64,000 bases of DNA from Cryptomeria japonica (GCF_030272615.1 NC_081407.1:440041213-440105212), one strand, 5' to 3'; positions 21,883-33,763 are shown, numbered from the stretch's first letter. Notes: generated by a model not told the origin, from the letters alone. A program made the numbers and translations.

Positions 21883-23745
21883 TCAAGTCTTTGTCGATGG
21901 GGAAATTACCCCAAGCTTCTCTCTGAGATATTCAAATGTTTCCTTAGGCAAAGGATTTGTAAATATATCTACAATTTTCTCTTTAGTATTCACATAAACC
22001 AATCTCACTTCATTTGCTTCAACATTCTCTTTCAGAAAATTTTACTTAATATAAACATGCTTTTTTTTAGAGTGAAATACTGGATTATTTGATATATCAA
22101 TTTCTACTAAATTATCACAATAAATAATTACCGGTTCTTTGTATTTTACCTTTATATCCTTCAACATTTGCTTGATCCATAATACATGAGTACAATTAGT
22201 TGCTGTTGCAACATATTCTGATTCTGCTGTAGATAATGATGTACAAGTCTACTTCTTGTTGATCCATGAAATTAATCTTTTGCCAACAAAGAATGCACCG
22301 CCAGTGGTACTCTTTTTGTCATCTACATCTCCTACCCAATTTGCATCTATATATGCACATAAATAAAAAAATTCATCCTTAGGATACCATAAACCAAGAT
22401 TTGTTGTGGGTTGTAGATACCAGAAAATCCTTTTTACGATTGATTCATGATTTTCTTTAGGATTTCTTTGAAATCTTGAAACAATACACACTGCATTCAT
22501 TATATCAGGTCTAGTTTGTGTCAAATATAGTAATCCTTCAATCATAGATTTGTACCTTGTCAGATTAATAGGAGCTAAATCATCCTTTAATGTCAATTTA
22601 TCAGTTGTAGTCATAGGAGTACTTACCGGTTTGGAGTTTTCCATACCAAATTTCTTCAAGAGCTCCTTCAAGTATATTTTTTGACATATGAATATAACTT
22701 TATCTATTTGAGAAATCTGCAAACCTATAAATTTTTTATCTCTCCAATCATAGACATTTCAAATTCTTCCTACATCTTGTTAGCAAAGTCTTTATATAAC
22801 TCTTCTTCACCTCCAAAACTGATATCATCGACAAATACTTCAATAACCAAAATGTCATCATTAGTGATTTTTTAATACAAATTGTTGTCAGCATTACCTT
22901 TGTGTATCCAAGATTTAAAAGATATTTATCCAGTCTAGCATACCAAGCTCTGGGAGCTTGCTTCAATCCATATAAAGCTTTCCTTAACCTGCAAACCATA
23001 TCCTTATCATTTGTTAATGAGAATTCATCAGGCTATTCAATGTAAACTTCCTCCTCAATATCTCCGTTCAAAAATGCACATTTTACATCCATCTGATAAA
23101 ATTTATAGTTCTTGTGAGTTGCAAATGCAAGAAATAGTCTAACTGCCTCAATTTTGGCTACCGGTGCAAAAGTTTCATTATAATCAATTCCTTCTTTCTG
23201 TGAATAACCTTTACAAACTAATCTTTCTTTGTTTCTGATTACTTCACCATCCTCATTAAGTTTATTTCTAAATACCCATTTAGTTCCAATTACATTTTTG
23301 TCTTTAGGTCGGGGAACTAATGCCCAAGTATTATTCTTTTCAATATGTTCTAATTCATCTTCCATTGCTTTTATCCAATGTTTATCTTGACATGCTTCAA
23401 CAATTGATGCTGGTTCAAATTGAGAATTGAAACATACCTCTTCATTTGCCAATCTTCCTCTTGTCATAACACCTTGATTTTTGTTTCCAATTATTTGATT
23501 TTCTGAATGATTCAATCTTGCATACCTGGGTTTATTCACATGTTGTTGTTCTTCAATCACAGTTGAGTTTTCTGATGATCCCAGTGTGACTGGTTCTTCA
23601 TTCTGTACTGGTGCAATATGTGTTGGTTCATTTATAATCATTTCAACTGCTGGTTCAAAATCTACAGACCTTGATTCACCTCTAAAATGTTCATCTATCT
23701 TCACATTAGTACTTTCAATGATTTTTTATAGTCTTTTATTATAAC
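21883..23745 (-). pseudogene. SIR-A reverse transcriptase and RNase H
   Basis: Copia RT starts in 23704-23033: [46 protein letters not shown] and [17 protein letters not shown]. It continues after a stop at about 23032 with [20 protein letters not shown]. The catalytic loop FVDDI is still readable around 22820, in a shifted frame. RNase H follows in 22722-22249 (YIDANWVGDVDDKKSTTGG) and the next frame (TAESEYVA), then the copia C-terminus PLPKETFEYLREKLG, with a stop at 21883-21885. Roles: copying element RNA to cDNA and removing the RNA strand. Breaks: stops near 23032 and 22249 and at least one frameshift near 22900. Confidence 0.85.
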
Positions 23746-23812
23746 ATCTATGTTGGCATATGGACACTCCAATGAGACATTGTGTGTGATTGAAGGTTTT
23801 ATCATTGATGGC

Positions 23813-24040
23813 AACCTTGCAATCCTATGGCACCGGCAAGACATTATACCGGCAAAGCATTACACAAGCAACCTTGCAATCCTATGGCACTGTTAAGACA
23901 TTATACTGGCAAAGCATTACATAGGCAACCTTGCAATCCTATGGCATTGGCAAGACATTATACCGGCAAAGCATTACACAGGCAACCTTACAATCCTATG
24001 GCATCGACAAGACATTATACCGGCAAAGCATTAAACAAGA
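23813..24040 (+). repeat. Four 57-bp tandem repeats in S1
   Basis: Units start at 23813, 23870, 23927 and 23984, each beginning AACCTTGCAATCCTATGGCA (unit 4 has A for G). The fourth is the most diverged. As 57 is divisible by three, an open frame runs through them by chance. Confidence 0.95.
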
Positions 24041-24180
24041 TAGTGCATTGGCATCAGGAAGATCACTCTACACTGGCACCGACACAGAACATGTATGCTG
24101 GCACAGAGGCCGATAGGATTTTTTATATGCAATATTTTGTTTATTATTGTAAGCCGACTTGGCAAATTGTAAAATGACTC

Positions 24181-24194
24181 TTGTATATAAAAGA
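24181..24194 (+). promoter_or_regulatory. Candidate TATA box in S1
   Basis: TTGTATATAAAAGA, 141 bp after the tandem repeats, which would place the repeats in U3 as possible enhancers. Confidence 0.5.
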
Positions 24195-24712
24195 GATCAT
24201 TGTAGTCATTTGTAGGATATGAATAGGAAGCATAAAAAATTATAAGGTAGACCTAATGTGCGAATTGTAGGTCAAGGGTATATGTAAAGAACAGAGCAAG
24301 AACCAGTACTGAATTTGGCATTGAAGATGCTATTGTAAAGCAGTACAGATCATTGGATTTGCATAATCCTCATTGTAAGTTAGTGTGACTTCTTATTGAG
24401 AAGTGTGCTCTAGGCAGTTGGCCTTCCTGCATGTGCAGGCCCCCATTATAAGTAATATTCTCTTATTGGCAAGTAAGTGAATATTGTGGGTCACAAATCC
24501 CACTGAGGTTTTTCCCACACCGGGTTTCCTCATTAAACATCTTGTGTTATGGTGTTCTCTTCATGTGGATGTTTTTGATTCTGTTATTTACATTAATTCT
24601 TGCATATCGGTATACTGTTACTTTATGTTCTACATATTTAGTTTTAAGAAAATCTCATTACTGGTCAGATACTGACTCACCCCCCCTCTCAGTATCTGTG
24701 GGAACCCTAACA

Positions 24713-26219
24713 ATCTATATGCCTTGCTTCTAGATGAATAACCAAGAAATATTCCTTCATCACTTCTAGGATCAAATTTGCCAATATACTCATCTCTCCT
24801 AATGTAACATTTGCTTCCAAATATTCTAAAGTACTTAAGAGTAGGAGTATGACCAAACCATAGTTCATAAGGGGTCTTACCACTTTCACTTTTGATGTGA
24901 ACTCTATTGAAAGTATAAACCATTGTATTCACTACTTCTCTCTAGTACACATGAGGTAGATTTGCTTCCATCATCATGGTTCTTGCTGCATCCAGTATAG
25001 TTCTATTTTTCCTTTCCACAACTCCATTCTGCTGGGGTGTCCGGGGTGCTGATAGTTGTCTTTTGATTCCATTCACTTCACAGAATGAATTGAATTTCCT
25101 AGATGTAAATTCTCCTCCTTGATCAAATCTCATACATTTGATTTTCTTGTCGGTTTCATTCTCTACCATTGCCTTGTATATCTTGAATCTTCCAAAAGCT
25201 TCTGATTTCTCCTTAAGAAAAGTAAAGCAACACATTCTAGAATAATCATCAATTATTAGCATAAAGTATCTATCACCCTGTAGACTTCTTGTTCTTACTG
25301 GACCACATAAATCAATATGAATTAAATCAAGAATATTATTGGATTTCTCATAAATGCTTTTAAATGTTGTTCTAACTTGCTTTCCCATTTGATATTTTCT
25401 AAATACTGGAGTATGAGGTTTCATAATCTTAGGTAAATCCCTTACTACCTTAGTTGAACTGATCTTTACAATGTAATCAAAATTCACATGACAGAGTCTT
25501 TTATGCCATAACAATCTTTCATCAAAGTGTGTAATGAAGCATGTCTTATCACTACTTTTCAAGTGAAAGATATTACCTTTAGTCTGATTACCGATTGCAA
25601 TCTCCAATCTAGTTATGTTTATGATTTTGCATTTTCCATTCTTGAATTTTAACTGAAATCCTTTGTCCGCTAACTGACCAACACTCAAAAGATTATGCTT
25701 TAAACCTTAGACATAATAAACATTGTCAGTATTGTGCTTACCATCCAAAGATATAGTGCCTCTTCCTTTGATTAAACAAGCTTTGTCATCTCCAAATCTT
25801 ACTAGACCTCCATGAATTTCCTGTAATGATAAGAATTTTCTTTTATCACCAGTCATATGATGCAAGCATCCACTATCAATGATCCATTCATCCTTTTCTT
25901 CAATCTTTTCTGCTAATGCCTTCTCTATCGGTTTGACAATAGGTGTCGGTTGATCTTATTTTATTGCAACAAATGCACATCCACTATCTATTGGATCTTC
26001 ATCTGAATCATCTATAACACCTTCATCTACATAGTAACATGACTTATCTATGTTTGCCTTAAATCCGTATCTCTGATATTTAGGGTTAGGCTTATATGTT
26101 CTCTTTGCTTCCTCTCTTAGTCTTGGATGTCTATCAGGACACCTAGATGCTATATGACCAATTTTATTTCAATTAAAACATTTGAAAGGTGCTTTACCTT
26201 CATACTTACATCCTACTGG
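24713..26219 (-). pseudogene. SIR-A protease and integrase
   Basis: The protease motif DEWIIDSGCLHHMTGDK (about 25885) keeps D-S-G. Integrase follows in 25688-24942. The zinc-binding half has its two His (HKRLCH), but the CxxC has become FRKY, losing both Cys. The catalytic core keeps D (LIHIDLCGP), D (MRFDQGGEF) and E (QQNGVVERKNR). The C-terminal part runs in 24932-24713 (KTPYELWFGHTPTLKYF, GYSSRSKAYR) until the S1 insertion. Stops occur near 25709, 25958 and 24940. Role: polyprotein cutting and insertion of cDNA. Confidence 0.85.
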
Positions 26220-26988
26220 ACCTTTAGGCATCTTCCTTGCAAATAGCGCTTCAAGTTCTTCAAGTTATTCATTTTCTCTTCTCATATCTTCAAATTCTTT
26301 TGCATAAAGTGCTTTCCAATCAGTTTTGTCAGATGATGATGATGCTTTGAAAGCTAAATCAGTCTTGACTGTAGCAACACGACCAAATTCCTCAAGCTCA
26401 AATGCTAAGATTTTTCCAACCAAGGTATCTCTAGATATCGATGTATTAGGCATTGTTCTCAACTCATTAATAATAGCCACTTTCATTTTGTAAGCTAGTG
26501 GCAAATCTCTTAAAACTTTAGAAACAATTTCATCTTCACTTAAAGATCCTCCACAACATTGTATTCCTAAAACAATTTCATTCTCTTTCCATAAATGCAT
26601 AAATTCTTTCATCTTCTTCCATTTTTAAATTTTCATACCTGACCTAGTAACATTCTAGTTTTGTAATTTTGACAGTGGTATCTCCTTCATTCAATGTTTC
26701 CAGTTTATCCCAAATAGCTTTAGTAGTAGATCGATCTGATAATCCCATGATTTGTTGATCTGATAATGCACACAAAAGTGCTTTTCTTGCTTTGCAATCA
26801 TTCTCCAAGTCTTTAGCCAATGTCGGTGGATGAGGGTGATTCAGAGTAGGACCAACATATCCATTCTTAGTAACATCCCATATATATCTTCTAATGTAGT
26901 TCAGATGAGTTTCCATTCTAATCTTCCATATACCATAGTTAGTTCCATCAAGTTTTTGACTATCCTTCCTGAAAATATTTGCTGCCAT
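26220..26988 (-). pseudogene. SIR-A gag
   Basis: ATG at 26988, MAANIFRKDSQKLDGTNYGI, the usual start of the copia Gag (DUF4219/UBN2). It continues after a short break in 26612-26265 (SEDEIVSKVLRDLP, a typical Gag helix). Downstream, at about 26190, the zinc knuckle CFN-stop-NKIGHIASRC has a TGA in place of the second Cys. Breaks at about 26640 and 26264 inactivate it. Confidence 0.85.
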
Positions 26989-27031
26989 AGGATCTCCTCA
27001 AGCTATTAGGCTTCTATAAAAAAGAGGACTT

Positions 27032-27046
27032 GGTTCTGATACCAAT
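27032..27046 (-). other. SIR-A primer-binding site
   Basis: The minus strand reads TGGTATCAGAACC next to the 5' LTR, one base from the initiator-Met site. Confidence 0.9.
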
Positions 27047-28186
27047 TGTTAGGAACTGGGAAGGACAAATGAGAGGGGGGGTGAATCAGTTGTCAATAAA
27101 TTACAACGCAAAACCAATTATTCCAACATAAAACTTAATGTCGGTAAAATAAACTTAATGTCGATAAAACAGATTAACAATTATAGTAGCGCCTGTATAA
27201 CTTAATGCATGTAACAGAAAGAGAAACAACATCCACACCACAACATAGATATTTTGACATGGAAACCTTGTAAGGGGAAAACCCACGGTGGGAAACCTTA
27301 CCCACAATCAGATGATACTACTGTAGATAGTAAGTGTATACAAATGGGGTCTGCACATGCAAAAAGGCCATCCGCCTAGAGCTCACTGCTCAATCACAAA
27401 ATAGGAGTCACACTGACTATAATTGGATGGTTAAATCCAATAACAATGTACTGCTTCAATGTAGCATCTACAATGCTGGATTCAGTACCGGTTTAGGCTC
27501 TGACTATGAGTGCGAAACACCTTCATAACCTTTCCTTCAACCTTCAAATAATATCTATGTGATTTGCACAAGGATCTTCTTATTTCACTCTTCACAATGA
27601 TCTTCAATATACGCACACACTCATAATATGATCTTCAATAAGATCTTACAATCATTTATACAAAACCTAAGACCTTACGATAAGGTTGGCTCACTAAAAA
27701 TATTACAATTAAATCAATTACAAAATAAGTCTTGATGCAAGACAATATACCGGACTCAATACATTTACACATTATTCAATCAACAAACCATTTCCAAAAT
27801 GTGTCGTGCTGATCTGGAACATGATATCTTGTACCGGTCCATAACCTAGACCTATCTGCCAGTTAAGGCAAATATGTGAACCCGATTAGTCCATTAAGAG
27901 AAACACCAAATGTAAACATCCATTCCATGTCTTCAACATAACCAAATGATCTCCAGATGATAACAAGTCATCGTCACTATCGGTGAACCATATAACCCGT
28001 CAGTGAAGCAAATACTAGTGATTGTGCATAAGCCAATAACCATGTTGGGACCACAATGTACTGGTTCAACAATAAACCAATATAACCAGAGTGCCAAATC
28101 AATCATGTAGACCTCCAAAAGGATAAGTATTGACATCAATGACAAAACCAATGCAACACATGACTAAGTCGTCCATAATACCAATA
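27047..28186 (-). repeat. SIR-A 5' LTR
   Basis: 1140 bp, TGTTAGGAACTGGGAAGG to ACCAATA; the final CA has become TA. A possible minus-strand TATA (TTGTATAAATG) lies at 27654-27664. Confidence 0.9.
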
Positions 28187-28191
28187 AGGGA

Positions 28192-29209
28192 TTGGTACAC
28201 AGGGTTGCCAACTATAAGTATTAGCTCCTAGGAAGAATTTGAGATATGTTTCAAAGAGTAGTATGGTGATAAAATGAATGCAAGATTCATGTTAAATGAG
28301 TTCAATAACATCAAGAAGTCGTTAAATGAGGATGTGGCTGATTTTAATATCAGGTTTCAAAAGGCCATGCATAAGTTATTTCAGGTTTCAAGGTTGGATG
28401 ATATTTTTTTGTCTAACCACATATATGAATGCATTTGATGTGAAAATGGCATACGTCCTCAGAGATAAAGATCCTCAAACTCTTAGAGATGCTTTTAGGA
28501 TAGCTATTAATGTTGAAGGGAATAGAAGAGCTTCACGTAAGCTTGGAAGAAGAGAGGATCCTATATTTTCTAAGAGTGCAAAGGACAAAGTTGAAAAGTC
28601 TTTAGGGTCAAAACCTAAAGAGGAAGACAAATGGGATGAGGTACTTAATACCTTGAAGGATTTAAAATTGACTATGGAAAAGAATGATAAGGGTTATGTA
28701 CAAGAAAATCCATAGTTTAATAAGTTTAATAGGCCCCCAAGATTGTAGGATTATCCTTATAACATAAATTGGGAGGATGGAAAACATTTTCAGCAACAAA
28801 AGGGTAAGCAGGAACAAAAAACTCTTGACCAATTGTAGAAACACAGAGTGAATGTTTTTGAGGATACACGTTGGTGTGCTTCTTGTCAATCACCCCATTC
28901 ACCTAAATATTGTGTTGTAGCACAATTTATTTCTGCCAAGGATGAGTTACATAAAGAAGAGGAAGAACCTTTTGAAGGTGACAATGTTGATTGTCTCATG
29001 AATACCTCTTATCGTGGAGGAGCAAAATATTCCTCTGATATTGAAACCCAGGCTTTGGATATAGATCATCAAAGGCAAATAAGTGAATCATATCATCAAC
29101 AAATTTTTTCTGATGAAGAGTTATGTGTTGATGATCGAATGTGTAATGCTGAACAAGTGAGAGTTTTGTATCCTCGAGAAGACCTTCAGATGAAGATATT
29201 TCCCAAATA
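28192..29209 (+). pseudogene. TAT gag, C-terminal half
   Basis: Resumes right after the SIR-A duplication with WYTGLP and KMNARFMLNEFNNIKKSLNE, the end of a Ty3/gypsy Gag domain. It continues in 28434-28715 (AYVLRDKDPQTLRDAFRIA) and 28848-29209. The putative zinc knuckle CASCQSPHSPKYC has C-X2-C-X3-H-X4-C, one residue short of the canonical spacing. Stops near 28240, 28716 and 28838 break it. Confidence 0.75.
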
Positions 29210-30240
29210 ACAACTACAATGGTAGCTCAGGTTAAAAAAAATTATTAGTTGAGAAACAAAACGGTCGGTGAAGACTAGGGCAAACCTTCTAGTCTATTTG
29301 TCAAAGAATTGAAAAATAAAGGCAAGGAGGTCAAGGAGGATAAATCAGGGAAAGATGCAATCAAAATTAAGGATGCCAAAAAAAAGGAGTGGGCTAAGAA
29401 AGCTGAGATTGTCAAGCTTAGTGAGGAAACAGCTCCACTCAAAATGAAAACAAAGATCATTGAAAGGTATGTTGCACCTGTTGGAAATGACATGAAGCAG
29501 AAACATAATGCCAAAGCAAACAAACCAAAGAAACATGAAGAACAATCAAGTATGTCTCTTGAATTGCCAGATATGCTTCAGTTGCTTTCTCAAATTATGG
29601 TTAAAGTTCCTTTACAAGAAGTGTTAAGAATTGAGGAGCATAGAGAGAAAGTCATAGCCTGAGTCAAGGGTGTTTCTTTTTCTAATAAGATTGAACATAA
29701 GAATGTTTCTCATAATGTAAAGGAACAAGTAAATAAGATTGAAACTAAGGATAAAGAGTTAGAGGGAATGGTTTCTCAGATTCCCCAAATTTATCTTGAA
29801 GATACAGTAGGTGAGAGTCCTGATAATGTGGACCCTTTCTTTCTAAGTGTTATCATAAATGGAGGAGTCCTAAAAAATTGTATGATTGATTCCAGGGCTT
29901 CAAACAATGTCATGTTGGTGAGACTAATACTATCCATGGGTCTAAAAGCAGATACTCCTCAGGGCAGATGTTGTGTTATAGATTCAAGAGAAGCGCCTGC
30001 GATAGGTACTATAAGGGCACTACCTTATAAACTTGTTGCCTTCCCTAAGAAGGAGTTAACCATGAGTGTCCTAGTTGTGGACATCCCACCACATTATGTG
30101 ATGTTGTTGTCAAGACAGTGGAGTGCCTCTATGGGTGGAAGTTTGTAGTGTGACTTATCTTATGCTACCTTTTGTATTGATGGTAGAAATGTAAAGGTTG
30201 AAAGAGAATCTAGGGTACCATATATGACGGTGCATGCAAA
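29210..30240 (+). pseudogene. TAT linker and protease
   Basis: 29309-29662 is a Lys-rich linker (KNKGKEVKEDKSGKDA). The retropepsin-like domain is in 29768-30148: FFLSVIINGGVLKNCMID, then DSRASNNVM, where the catalytic D-S-G is D-S-R, and a distal SVLVVDIPPHYVMLLSRQW, where family members usually have an ILGR-type motif. A stop at 30148 separates it from the following domain. The Gly to Arg change should abolish activity. Role: cutting the polyprotein. Confidence 0.8.
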
Positions 30241-30319
30241 AAACTCTGATGAGGACATGACTTGTTTTGTAGACACATAAATCAATGCATTTAGAGTTGA
30301 GGATTCTTCACAAAAGAAA

Positions 30320-30840
30320 AAACAACAACCGAAACTATTGGATGAGGAGGTAGAGAAATCATCAGGCGATGACAATTTATGGATAATGTATTTTGATGGA
30401 GCCAGTTCTAAGCAAGGCTCAGGTGTAGGTGTGTTATTCATATCAACCCATGCAGAAACTTTTAAATTTTATTTTACTTTATCCTTTGCATGCACAAATA
30501 ATGTGGCAGATATGAAGCATTGTTGTTGGGTTTGAGATTAGCTGAAGAACATGGGATAAAGAATCTCAAAGTCATTGGAGATTCTGAATTAGTCATACCC
30601 CAAATCAGATCTAAGCATGAATCAAAAAATAAAAGGTTGAAGCAGTATATAAATGTTGTATGGGATCAAATTAAGAATCTTGATGCATTTGGTATTGACT
30701 GGAAGGAAAGAAGCTATAACAGAATGGCAGATTTGCTAGAAAACATAGCTTTAAGGCCAGAGGATATCACTTTTGCTGGATTCTTGAAAGTTGAGATTCA
30801 AACAAGGCCTTCAGTCCCTGACAATGTTGAAAGCTAACAG
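30320..30840 (+). pseudogene. Extra (archaeal-type) RNase H of TAT, upstream of RT
   Basis: WIMYFDGASSKQGSGVGV, then ACTNNVA, then LLGLRLAEEHGIKNLKVIGD and GDSELVIPQI, then RMADLLEN give the four acidic positions of a RVT_3-like RNase HI. A single-base deletion near 30511 (GCAGATATG) shifts the frame exactly at the Glu position, splitting it into 30338-30535 and 30520-30837. It sits between protease and RT. Tat elements are known for a second RNase H, usually described after the first one, so this position is notable. Role in the family: probably RNA removal during reverse transcription. Confidence 0.75.
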
Positions 30841-32135
30841 GTTTTCAATGATGATGATGATATATTAAGGATTCTACATTGTGTAGATGAATATGAAAAT
30901 CGAGAGATTGATTTTAGTGCCTTTGTACAAACAATGGATGATAAAGAAATGATCTTTGGGAAGGAGGTGATCCAATTGATGACAAACAAAATCCCCAAAG
31001 GTCTAGTTGTCCTAGAAAGGATGTTTGATAGTCAGGACAAGGCTAAGGTTGCTACTACTACCTCACAACCTGACGATTTAGAGGAAGTTAACCTTGGGAC
31101 AGAAGGAGCCCCAAGAAAGGTGTATATTACAAAGAAGATGTCACCCCAGGTAAGGAAGATGTTGATTAATTTGTTGAGAAAATATAAGCATGTTTCTACT
31201 TGGTCATATGATGACCTGAAGGCTCATAGGGAAGATTTATTTCAACATGAAATTCCTTTGAAGGAAAATGGTAAGCCTTTTAGATAGAAGCAGAGACATG
31301 TTAATCCAACCTTAGCACCTGAAATGCAAGAAGAGCTTGTCAAGTTAAGGGATGTTGGGATTATAAAACCGATCAGACATTCATCATGGGTGTCTAACTT
31401 GGTACCTGTGAGGAAAAAGAATGGAGATATCAGATTGTGTGTTGATTTTAGGAATTTAAATATATCTTCATTAAAAGATAATTATCCATTGCCCAATATG
31501 GAAGCAATGCTATAGAAGGTGACACGATGTGAGATTTTGTCTATGATGCATGGATTTTCAGGGTATAACCAGGTAATGGTCAAAGAATCAGAGTAGTACA
31601 AGACAACATTCACTATGCCTTGGGGAACGCATGTTTATGTGAGAATTCCTTTTGGTCTAACAAATGCAAGAGCAACATTTCAAAGAGTAATGGATGTTGC
31701 ATTTTCTAACATTATAAATATGGAATATCTTTAAACCCAAAGAAATGTTCTTTTGGGGTTACTGAGGGTAAGTTTTTGGTTCACCTTGTTTCAAAATATG
31801 GTGTAAGGATTGACCCAGAGAGGGTAGTAGCAATTGAAAAGGTCCCTCAGCCCAAAACAGTGAAAGGTATCCAATCATTCTTTGGGTAGATTAATTTTCT
31901 CAGAAGGTTTGTTACAAATTTTGCTGAAATCAGTGGGCCTATATCCAAGATGTTGAAGAAAGGTGCAAAGATAAAATGGGAGGAAGAGCCAGCCAAGGCA
32001 TTCCAGGAGATCAAGCAAGCTATTAAGAATGCACCTATTCTAAAGACACCTAGTTATGGAAAACCTATGCAACTTTTCTCGTTTGCATCTTTTCATATTG
32101 TTGTTTTTGTCTTGCTGCAAAAGAACTCATAGGGT
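30841..32135 (+). pseudogene. TAT reverse transcriptase, catalytic loop deleted
   Basis: The leader EEVNLGTEGAPRKVYI (about 31081) precedes RT: VGIIKPIRHSSWVSNLVPV, KKNGDIRLCVDFRNLN, YNQVMVKESE and IPFGLTNARATFQRVMD. At about 31722 the frame breaks and resumes with YGISLNPKKCSFGVTEGKFL, so about 30 codons that should include the YxDD loop are missing. The thumb and connection follow: VPQPKTVKGIQSFFG, then KKGAKIKWEEEPAKAF at 31956. In-frame stops occur near 31287, 31515, 31595 and 31888. Without YxDD it cannot polymerise. Confidence 0.85.
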
Positions 32136-32460
32136 TTTGAATAACCTATAGCATTTTTTAGCAAGTCCTTGCAAGATGGAGAGCTAAAGGATGATTTGAA
32201 AGAGAAACATGCCTATGAACTAGTAAAGGTAGTTAAAGCTTTTAGGAGTTATCTGATGGGAGCAACTGTGGTTGCATATGTGCCTAGTGCTGCAATCAAA
32301 GACATTTTCACACAACATGAAGTGTATGGAAGGAGATGTAGGTGGATCAACAGGATCCAAGAATTCAAAATTGACATCCAAATCACTAAGTTAGTGAGAG
32401 GATAAGGATTGGATAAATTAATGGCTCAGAGTAATTTGGATTCCAATTAGATAAATATTA
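32055..32460 (+). pseudogene. TAT RNase H
   Basis: FSFASFHIVVFVLLQKNS stands where a catalytic Asp would be expected, and IAFFSKSLQDGELKDDLKEK with YELVKVVKAFRSYLMGATV follows. The first acidic residue appears lost and stops at about 32130, 32147 and 32402 break the frame. It joins directly to the RT connection domain. Confidence 0.7.
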
Positions 32461-33763
32461 TAGAAGAAGAACACAGATCTTATATATGTGACATGGATGG
32501 TTGTAAATGGTATGATGACATCATATACTATTTGTAGAGGATGAAATGTCCTAAAGACATGAGCGAAAATAAAAAGAGGACATTGAAATTGCATGCTATA
32601 AAATATGCCATTGTCAATGGAAAACTTTGGTGGAGAAATAGTGATGGTGTCATGCTAAAGTGTGTTGACTAGGACCAGGCTCAAAAGTTATTGTCTGAAT
32701 TGCATGGTGGAGTTTGTGGAGGGCACTTTATGGCCAAGACAACTACACACAAGATATTAAGGGCTGGGTTTTGGTTGCCAAAAATTTTCAAGGATGCACA
32801 TCAGTTAGTCAGAAGATGTGATCCATGCCAAAGGTTTGTAGGAAAATTGAAATTTTCATGAAATTTGCCATTAAAACTTGTAAATGTGTAGGCTCCTTTC
32901 CAACAATGGGGTATAGATTTTATTGGAGAAATATCATGTAAATCTAGTAGTGGTCATTCTTGGATCTTGGTGGCCACTAATTATTTCACTAAGTGGGTTG
33001 AAGCCATACCCACTAGAAAAGCAACAAGTAAGGTGGTAATTGATTTTCTTATAGATAATATGTTGACTAGATTTGGATGTCTTGAGAGAATAGTCTCTGA
33101 TAATGCCATGAGTTTTAGGTCAGAGGAATATGAAAATTTTTGCAACAAATATGGCATCCAAATATCATACTCATCACCTTACCACCCACAGTGAAATGGG
33201 AAATCTAAATCAAGCAATAAGAGCTTGATGAAGATTATCAAAAGAATCCTAGAGAAAAACAAGAAGGCTTGGGATTCAAAGCTAAGATTAGTAGTTTGGG
33301 CATACAGGGTAACAATTAAGAAATCAATTGGATGTGAACCTTTTGATTTGGTGTATAGTATGCGTGCAAGGTTACCCCAAAACAACATGATGGAAATGTA
33401 TAATTTTGTCCAAACTTATGACAATGGTATAGATAATGACATGCAGTTGAGGGTCGAAGCTCTGATGGAATTGGATGAAGCTAGAAGAGAAGCCAATACT
33501 AAAATTGCAAAATTACAGATGCAGGTTAAACACCTGTATGACAAAAGAACAACTACAAGAATTTTCAAATTAATGATTTGGTTTTGATGTGGAATACTAG
33601 ATTAGAAGACAAAGGAAAACATGGCAAGTTTGATGCCATTTGGCTAGGCCCATATTTGATCCAAAGCAAGTGGGGAGAAGATTCGTATTTTCTCCAAGAT
33701 ATAAATGGTGACACTCTTGAATTGCATGTTCATGGAAAATTCTTGAAGCTCTACTTTTCTTAA
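32461..33763 (+). pseudogene. TAT integrase
   Basis: The zinc domain is LHGGVCGGHFMAKTTTHKIL with CDPC at 32821 (H-H-C-C present). In the catalytic core the first Asp is in WGIDFIGE (32911) and the second in IVSDNAMSF (33090). The expected Glu after PYHPQ is Lys (NGKSKSSN) and is preceded by a TGA at 33191. The C-terminal part is WNTRLEDKGKHGKFDAIWLG and ends at 33763 with HGKFLKLYFS. Frame changes occur near 32530, 32650 and 33575. Role: cDNA insertion. Confidence 0.85.

Larger units (their letters stand above)
23751..24712 (+). mobile_element. S1, solo LTR inside SIR-A pol
   Basis: 962 bp from TGTTGGCATATGG to GAACCCTAACA, flanked by ATCTA (23746-23750 and 24713-24717). Its orientation is opposite to SIR-A. 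It has the same C-run hallmark near its end (CTGACTCACCCCCCCTCTC) and the shared LTR block at 24484-24535 (ATCCCACTGAGGTTTTTCCC). No internal region remains, so it arose by recombination between two LTRs. Removing it restores the SIR-A pol frame across 24713/23750. Confidence 0.9.
20392..28186 (-). mobile_element. SIR-A, Sirevirus-like Ty1/copia element
   Basis: 7.8-kb element on the minus strand. LTRs are 20392-21540 and 27047-28186, with target duplication AGGGA (20387-20391 and 28187-28191). Primer site at 27032-27046, polypurine tract at 21541. Domain order is gag, protease, integrase, RT, RNase H, as in copia. It lies in the Gag domain of TAT; removing it restores the TAT reading direction across the site. 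Solo LTR S1 (23751-24712) interrupts it between integrase and RT. Multiple polypurine tracts and the RT sequence suggest the SIRE/Maximus lineage. Domains carry stops, so it is not autonomous today. Confidence 0.9.

Noticed and set aside
23827-24177. Open frame with repeated ARHYTGKALH units
   Set aside because: Product of the 57-bp tandem repeat (divisible by three) in noncoding LTR S1.
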